Part shown: one piece after another, positions 7,076 to 7,104 of the stretch
How positions within the stretch are numbered: position 1 is the stretch's first letter
How the letters are laid out: each line of letters opens with the position of its first letter
From: Lysobacterales bacterium UBA2790
Lineage (GTDB): Bacteria > Pseudomonadota > Gammaproteobacteria > Xanthomonadales > Xanthomonadaceae
Length of the DNA: 7,104 bases
NCBI GenBank assembly: GCA_002352135.1
Contig: DEHW01000218.1
Location: 1-7,104 of the forward strand
Direction: 5' to 3'
Translations under genes and position numbers: made by a program
Notes under the pieces: generated by a model
Told to the model about the DNA's origin: nothing
Database searches by the model: none
The model's input: the letters and a program-made list of their open reading frames with translations, nothing else

Positions 7076-7104
7076 CGCTTCAGGCGAACAGGTGGATTGG
7101 AAGA

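Overview
The window carries a SUF iron-sulfur cluster assembly block (sufB, sufC, sufD) followed by a large secreted subtilisin-family protease. All four genes lie on the minus strand, so transcription runs from right to left. The high GC of the suf genes, the Proteobacteria-type SufB/SufC/SufD sequences, the dispersed palindromic repeat between sufB and sufC, and a protease with an IPTL-CTERM-like segment and thrombospondin type 3-like calcium repeats all suggest a gammaproteobacterium. A Xanthomonadales/Lysobacterales relative is my best guess. That placement is inferred from the style of the sequences and not from any marker gene.

Layout, right to left. sufB occupies 7064-5625, with a good Shine-Dalgarno just upstream and the operon promoter probably beyond the right edge. 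A 333-base gap (5624-5292) follows and contains an 88-base double-hairpin repeat (5418-5505). sufC occupies 5291-4530 and shares one base with the start of sufD (4530-3247). A 271-base, partly AT-rich gap holds a terminator-like hairpin, a sigma70-like promoter candidate and a small leader hairpin. The protease gene starts at 2975, is open without interruption to the left edge, and is cut off there (991 codons visible).

SufB, SufC and SufD form the SufBC2D scaffold complex: SufC is the ATPase and SufB/SufD are the paired beta-helix partners on which the cluster is built. All key residues I could check are present. The cysteine desulfurase gene sufS, which often follows sufD, is not in this window.

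The protease has an intact Asp/His/Asn/Ser catalytic set. Its first 167 residues look like a separate secreted protein ending in a sorting-type tail, and this joins directly to what looks like the signal peptide of the protease. This apparent fusion is the most unusual thing in the window. I found no RNA genes, CRISPR arrays, transposase genes or phage genes.
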